Program-made: the position numbers and the translations under genes
In this document: piece after piece, positions 6,424 through 9,463 of the stretch
How positions within the stretch are numbered: the stretch's first letter is position 1
How the letters are laid out: the number at the start of each line of letters is the position of its first letter
The notes under the pieces: generated by a model
The model's database searches: none
What the model was told of the DNA's origin: nothing
Seen by the model: only the letters and a program-made list of their open reading frames with translations
Assembly (NCBI GenBank): GCA_051876105.1
Contig: JBJEHN010000023.1
Coordinates: 1-9,463 of the forward strand
DNA length: 9,463 nucleotides
Reading direction: 5' to 3'
Source of the DNA: W2P13-069 sp051876105
Lineage (GTDB): Bacteria; Actinomycetota; Coriobacteriia; Coriobacteriales; QAMH01

Positions 6424-7365
6424 ATGCGCGAGGTCGAGGTCTTCTCCTTGGACATGCCCTACAGGGAGGACTGCGTGATCCGCGGGTTCCAGTTTGGGCA
6501 GGGCAAGCGCTCGCTGGCGATCGTGGGCTCCACGCGCGGCAACGAGGTCCAGCAGACCTACATCGCCAGCCAGCTGGTTCACCGCCTGGCCAAGCTGGAG
6601 CGCCAGGGGCACCTCATGCCCGGGCACACGATCCTGGTGATCCCCACGGTCAACAAGTGCTCGCTCAACGTGGGCAAGCGCTTCTGGCCCAGCGACAACA
6701 CAGACATCAACCGCATGTTCCCCGGCTACAGCCAGGGCGAGACCACGCAGCGCATCGCCGCGGGCGTGTTCGAGGCCGTGCGCGGCTTTGAGCTGGGCAT
6801 ACAGTTCACCAGCTTCTACCGCCAGGGCGACTTCATGCCCCACGTGCGCTACATGGACGTGGTGGGCCCCAGCGGCCAGGCGGCCGACCTCTTCGGGCTG
6901 CCCTACGTGGTCACCTACCGCGCCGAGGCATTCGACACCACCACGCTCAACTACAACTGGCGCCTGTGGGACACAGACGCCTACTCCGTCTACACCTCGA
7001 GTACCGACCACATCGACGAGCCGAGCGCGGAGGTGGCCGTCCGCGCGTGCCTGCGCTTCATGAACGCCAAGGGGCTCATCGACTTCCCGTGCCATGGCGG
7101 CAGCGTGCCCTCGCATGTGTGCGAGCAGGACCTCACGCCGGTGCACTCGTCGCGGCCGGGGATCTTCAGGCGGCTGGCCGAGCCGTGCAAGATCGTGAGC
7201 CGCGGCGAGGTGCTGGGCGAGGTCGTGAGCCCGATGACGGGCGAGGTGGTGGAGCAGCTGCTGGCCCCGCGCGGCGGTGTGGTGTTCTTCACTTGCAGCA
7301 AGCCGCTGGTCAACGAGCACACGCTGGTGTTCACCATCATCACGCGCGACATCGCCAGCCGCTGA
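6424..7365 (+). CDS. AstE/AspA-like M14 paralogue lacking zinc ligands (putative pseudoenzyme)
   Basis: This 313-residue protein is a diverged paralogue of the preceding one. The framework is kept: VGSTRGNEVQQ (34-44), TDINRMFPGY (93-102) with Asn96-Arg97, and a C-terminal SPMTGEVVEQLLAP domain (269-282). The first zinc ligand position is Arg38 (RGNE in place of HGDE), the third is Gln127 (LGIQFTS in place of LDIHAS), and the general-base Glu appears replaced by Tyr190 when aligned by eye; Glu41 remains. It is therefore unlikely to bind zinc in the usual way. I recall similar RGNE and GIQFTSFY motifs in related proteins of other anaerobes, so the change seems conserved rather than decay. A regulatory, substrate-binding or heterodimer role with the upstream paralogue is plausible. 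ATG 6424 follows AGGAGG (6412-6417) at six bases and lies one base after the previous stop. Confidence 0.88.
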   Translation: MREVEVFSLDMPYREDCVIRGFQFGQGKRSLAIVGSTRGNEVQQTYIASQLVHRLAKLERQGHLMPGHTILVIPTVNKCSLNVGKRFWPSDNTDINRMFPGYSQGETTQRIAAGVFEAVRGFELGIQFTSFYRQGDFMPHVRYMDVVGPSGQAADLFGLPYVVTYRAEAFDTTTLNYNWRLWDTDAYSVYTSSTDHIDEPSAEVAVRACLRFMNAKGLIDFPCHGGSVPSHVCEQDLTPVHSSRPGIFRRLAEPCKIVSRGEVLGEVVSPMTGEVVEQLLAPRGGVVFFTCSKPLVNEHTLVFTIITRDIASR

Positions 7366-7466
7366 GCGCACGCGCAGTAGCGCCGCGGCCGCTCGTCGGG
7401 CATGAAGTTGTTGTAGAGCACGCAGCGCGTGGGGTTGATCTCCTCGGTCAACGCGTGCTTGTCCAT
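7366..7466 (-). other. Possible remnant or small minus-strand gene
   Basis: From ATG at 7466 the minus strand reads MDKHALTEEINPTRCVLYNN and continues FMPDERPRRYCACA, ending where the frame runs into the opposite strand of the M14 paralogue (formal stop at 6990). An AGGAG lies shortly before the ATG, and a TATAAA (7504-7509, minus) lies further upstream. The peptide is less Arg/Ala-biased than usual shadow frames. I do not recognise it. It could be the 5' stub of a gene cut off next to the operon's end, or chance. Confidence 0.25.
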
Positions 7467-7549
7467 GGGCCTCTCCTGCCCTCGAACCCTCTCTTCTGCG
7501 CCCTTTATAACGCATCGCGTCCCCATTGGGTTGCGTCAATGTGTCTGGC

Positions 7550-7579
7550 CTGACGGCCTTCCGGGTGGAGCGCTATCCT
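7550..7579 (+). promoter_or_regulatory. Candidate promoter for the nitroreductase gene
   Basis: CTGACG (7550-7555) and TATCCT (7574-7579) are 18 bases apart, a reasonable sigma-70-type pair. A start a few bases downstream would leave a short leader holding the AAGGAGG at 7599-7605. Confidence 0.4.
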
Positions 7580-7613
7580 TACGACACACAACGAGACGAA
7601 GGAGGAACACCCC

Positions 7614-8297
7614 ATGGTCACTGAAAACCGCGAGGAGCTGCTGAAGGCGATGAGGGAGCGCCACTCGGTGCGCAGCTACCTCGACAAGCCGATCGAAGGC
7701 GAGGTACGCGCCGTGCTCGAGGCCGCGATCGCCGAGTGCAACGCCGAGGGCGGCATCCACCTGCAGCTGATCACGGATGAGAGCCTGGCCTTTGGCGGCT
7801 TTATGGCCAAGTACGGCAAGTTCAGCGGCGTGCGCAACTACATCGCCTGCGTAGGCCCCAAGGGCCCCGAGCTGGACGAGAAGCTCGGCTACTATGGACA
7901 ACGCGTGGCGCTGCTGGCGCAGAGCCTGGGCCTCAACAGCTGCTGGGTGGCGCTCACCTTCAGCAAGGGCAAGTGCGCGGCCCAGGTTGGCCCCGGCGAA
8001 AAGCTGGTCTGCGTTATCGCGCTGGGCTATGGGGCGACTCAGGGCGTGGGCCACAAGGTGAAGAGCCTGCAGGAGGTGAGCTCCGCGGCCGGCAGCGTGC
8101 CGCAGTGGTTCGCAGACGGCGTCGAAGCCGCGCTGCTGGCGCCCACGGCCATGAACCAGCAGAAGTTCATGCTCACGCTCGATGGCGAGCGCGTGCGCGC
8201 AGAGGCCACCGGCGGCTTCTACTCTAAGGTCGACCTGGGCATCGTGAAGTACCACTTCGAGCTCGGCGCCAGCAAGCCTCACAGCATCTGGATCTAG
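7614..8297 (+). CDS. Nitroreductase-family FMN-dependent oxidoreductase
   Basis: The 227-residue product fits the nitroreductase superfamily, subtype similar to the Thermotoga TM1586-like group. Visible marks are RHSVRSYLDKPI (16-27) for FMN phosphate binding, LAQSLGLNSCWVALTF (101-116) and APTAMNQQKFML (176-187), with the typical closing VDLGIVKYHFELGA (206-219). Such enzymes use FMN and NAD(P)H to reduce nitro compounds, quinones or similar acceptors in the cytosol; the true substrate is not evident. The start is clear: AAGGAGG at 7599-7605 lies eight bases before ATG 7614. A gap of 248 bases and a candidate promoter separate it from the operon upstream, so it is probably an independent unit. 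A strong palindromic repeat lies 54 bases after the stop. Confidence 0.9.
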   Translation: MVTENREELLKAMRERHSVRSYLDKPIEGEVRAVLEAAIAECNAEGGIHLQLITDESLAFGGFMAKYGKFSGVRNYIACVGPKGPELDEKLGYYGQRVALLAQSLGLNSCWVALTFSKGKCAAQVGPGEKLVCVIALGYGATQGVGHKVKSLQEVSSAAGSVPQWFADGVEAALLAPTAMNQQKFMLTLDGERVRAEATGGFYSKVDLGIVKYHFELGASKPHSIWI

Positions 8298-8351
8298 CCC
8301 ACCCCGCTTCGGGCGCGCATACATACGCACCCGTGGCCCGAACTATCGCTA

Positions 8352-8445
8352 GAAGGGTGTCTTGTGGTCCGGATGGGAGGTTAAAGGGTGTGCATAAAAG
8401 TATCGGCACCCATTAACCGCCCATCCGGACCACAAGACACCCTTC
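8352..8445. repeat. 94-bp near-perfect palindrome with TAAAAGTATC loop core
   Basis: Positions 8352-8377 pair perfectly with 8420-8445 (26 bp), and 8378-8390 pair with 8407-8419 with two mismatches, giving a stem of 39 bp. The 16-base loop (8391-8406) holds TAAAAGTATC, matching the centre of the element at 4402-4533 in reverse orientation, while the stem sequence differs except for CTTGTGG/TTTGTGG. It sits just after the nitroreductase gene and could also act as a terminator-like or mRNA-stabilising hairpin. Confidence 0.85.
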
Positions 8446-8544
8446 AAGTAGCATCTTGGGCCACAAGTGTGTGCGCATGAGCTTGATGGGCGACGGTGCG
8501 CTCGTGCCCGCCATGGGTCGGAGCCTGCTTGGTCCCAGGGTAAC

Positions 8545-8575
8545 GCCTAGAGGCACCACAACTGCGCCTCTAGGC
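8545..8575. repeat. Short hairpin, 10-bp perfect stem
   Basis: GCCTAGAGGC (8545-8554) pairs exactly with GCCTCTAGGC (8566-8575) across an 11-base loop. No T-run follows on either strand. It could be a protein-binding site or a weak terminator. Confidence 0.4.
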
Positions 8576-8612
8576 ACACAAGCTCGTCCTTAGCTATTCA
8601 ACACTTAATAAG

Positions 8613-8821
8613 GCGCTGTTAGACCACAATGGAGCTGCCCCTCTCGTCTGAGCGGAGGCGCGAAGCGCCGCAGCCTCAAGGATTATGAGTTGAGGTGCGA
8701 GACCAACGCGCTCGAGCTGCGGTCTCGCACCTCCGCTCGAGATCCTCCGCCTCCGCGCCTTCGGCGCTACGAGGATGACGGATGGGGGTGGATCTGCAGC
8801 TCCATTGCGGTCTAACAGCGC
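8613..8821. mobile_element. 209-bp foldback (MITE-like) element with 26-bp terminal inverted repeats
   Basis: The ends 8613-8638 and 8796-8821 are inverted repeats matching at 25 of 26 positions, beginning GCGCTGTTAGACC. Nested inside, GAGGTGCGAGACC (8692-8704) pairs perfectly with GGTCTCGCACCTC (8721-8733), and small hairpins GGCGCgaaGCGCC (8657-8669) and GCGCCttcGGCGC (8755-8767) occupy mirror positions. The whole is one long imperfect palindrome with no transposase. A clean target-site duplication is not visible; the flanks are AT-rich (TTAATA left, TAAATA right). A non-autonomous transposon is the best guess; a structured RNA is an alternative. Confidence 0.55.
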
Positions 8822-8869
8822 ACTAAATAGGTCATTTGAGCTGCGGCGTTCGGATTTGAGCGGGTCGTA

Positions 8870-8909
8870 TATCCAAATCCTGTTCGCACATTTTTCGGAG
8901 ATCTGGATA
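8870..8909. repeat. Small AT-rich inverted repeat
   Basis: TATCCAAATC (8870-8879) and GATCTGGATA (8900-8909) are inverted repeats with one mismatch around a 20-base loop containing ATTTTTCGGA. Function unknown; it lies between the foldback element and the last gene. Confidence 0.35.
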
Positions 8910-9015
8910 GGTTTTAGGGGTAGCCTGCTCGGTTTCTCCCAACATATCATCGCGTGTCCAGGGACGCGTTTGGCAACCTTGCCTCGTAATAATGTCTCAG
9001 ATTGGAGCGTTGTCG

Positions 9016-9463
9016 ATGGATGTCTGTCTAAGCCACTGGAGCGCACTGAGCTGCTGGAGGATGCTGCGTCGAACAGGCACGCTGTCCTCGAAATACATAG
9101 AGAAAGGCTCCTGCTCACCGCTCGGCGGCCCCACGCTAAGAGCCACGAATAGCGAGCTCCAACGGATGCGCAGTTCCTATGGGCTCGGGCAGAGCGTTCA
9201 TGTGGTGGTCTCTGGCGCTAACCGCCGCCACAAAAGGAGCGGGGCAATAGTGCACTCATGGGACAACGGAGCAAATGCCCCCTGTTTCTTCGAATTGGAG
9301 CCGGGGCTGTACCTGTCCTCGCCTGCGCTGTGCTATCTGCAGCTTAGCACCGAGCTCGATCTGCTTGGGCGCGTTCGGCTCGGTTTCGAGCTGTGCTCCA
9401 ACTACGCGATTCTGGAGAGCGGGGCAATCGCCGAGTCGAAACCGCTCACCTCGATCGAGTCAA
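9016..9463 (+). CDS. Hypothetical protein, N-terminal part, cut by the window end
   Basis: A frame opens at ATG 9016 and stays open for 149 codons to the window end, so the gene is partial at its 3' side. It starts MDVCLSHWSALSCWRMLRR, and later reads SGAIVHSWDNG (residues about 75-85), GLYLSSPALCYLQLSTELD (about 97-115) and RLGFELCSNYAI (about 120-131). The pattern xxLSSPxxCxLQL followed by xLGFELCxxYA recalls hypothetical proteins common in Coriobacteriia, loosely like AbiEi-type antitoxin or DUF559-nuclease-linked proteins; this is from memory and the function is not known. GGAG at 9004-9007 lies eight bases before ATG 9016; an in-frame ATG at 8992 has no such site. Codon use (CTA, ATA, AGA, TTG, TGT) differs from the GC-rich operon, suggesting horizontal acquisition. 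Confidence 0.65.
   Translation, partial: MDVCLSHWSALSCWRMLRRTGTLSSKYIEKGSCSPLGGPTLRATNSELQRMRSSYGLGQSVHVVVSGANRRHKRSGAIVHSWDNGANAPCFFELEPGLYLSSPALCYLQLSTELDLLGRVRLGFELCSNYAILESGAIAESKPLTSIES

Larger units (their letters stand above)
8298..9015. other. Gene-poor, palindrome-rich intergenic region
   Basis: About 700 bases hold no convincing gene. Open frames on both strands here mostly cross inverted repeats and lack ribosome binding sites and family resemblance. The base composition is visibly more AT-rich than the operon from about 8820 on. The region contains, in order, a 94-bp hairpin, a short 10-bp-stem hairpin, a 209-bp foldback element and a small AT-rich stem, described separately. It looks like an insertion-prone junction leading to the accessory gene at the window end. 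Confidence 0.6.

Noticed and set aside
8352..8445. Integron attC site
   Set aside because: GGTTAAAG and ATTAACC in the stem look superficially similar, but the conserved R boxes and bulged-base pattern are missing, the stem is nearly perfect, and no integrase is seen.
8594..9152. Open frames of 125 and 174 codons on the two strands
   Set aside because: Both cross the foldback element, lack ribosome binding sites, and conflict with the better-supported gene at 9016.

Overview
The window is GC-rich, tightly packed and uses strong GGAGG-type ribosome binding sites with some TTG and GTG starts. Together with the protein families seen, this suggests a high-GC, probably anaerobic actinobacterium of the Coriobacteriia type (Olsenella/Collinsella/Eggerthella-like). 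That placement rests on my recollection of similar proteins, not on a search.

Left part (1-2402): a minus-strand gene encodes a DHA2-like multidrug MFS permease fused to a C-terminal pair of CBS domains. Beyond its stop codon lie a GC hairpin and a palindromic repeat. Its start faces a 303-base divergent regulatory region with overlapping candidate promoters and a structured leader.

Centre (2403-7365): five plus-strand genes look like one operon. They encode a circularly permuted ATP-grasp ligase-like protein (DUF404/DUF407 type), an alpha-E (DUF403 type) protein, a bacterial transglutaminase-like cysteine hydrolase, and two tandem AstE/AspA-type M14 zinc-carboxypeptidase-like proteins. The first of that pair keeps the zinc ligands and the second has lost them. 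ATP-grasp, alpha-E and transglutaminase genes are known to co-occur and have been proposed to make or modify peptide or amide-linked products. The two AstE-like proteins would add an amide- or ester-hydrolysing arm. The ATP-grasp gene has an apparent one-base (or four-base) loss in a G run just before its conserved C-terminus.

Right part (7366-9463): a nitroreductase-family gene with its own promoter and ribosome binding site is followed by about 700 bases without a convincing gene. That stretch is full of inverted repeats, including a 94-bp near-perfect hairpin and a 209-bp foldback element with 26-bp terminal inverted repeats. The window ends inside a hypothetical gene with codon use unlike the operon, which suggests an accessory region.

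Palindromes at 15-72, 4402-4533 and 8352-8445 lie next to gene ends. The last two share the ten-base core TAAAAGTATC at their centres although their stems differ, so they look like members of one dispersed repeat family; the first resembles them more weakly.
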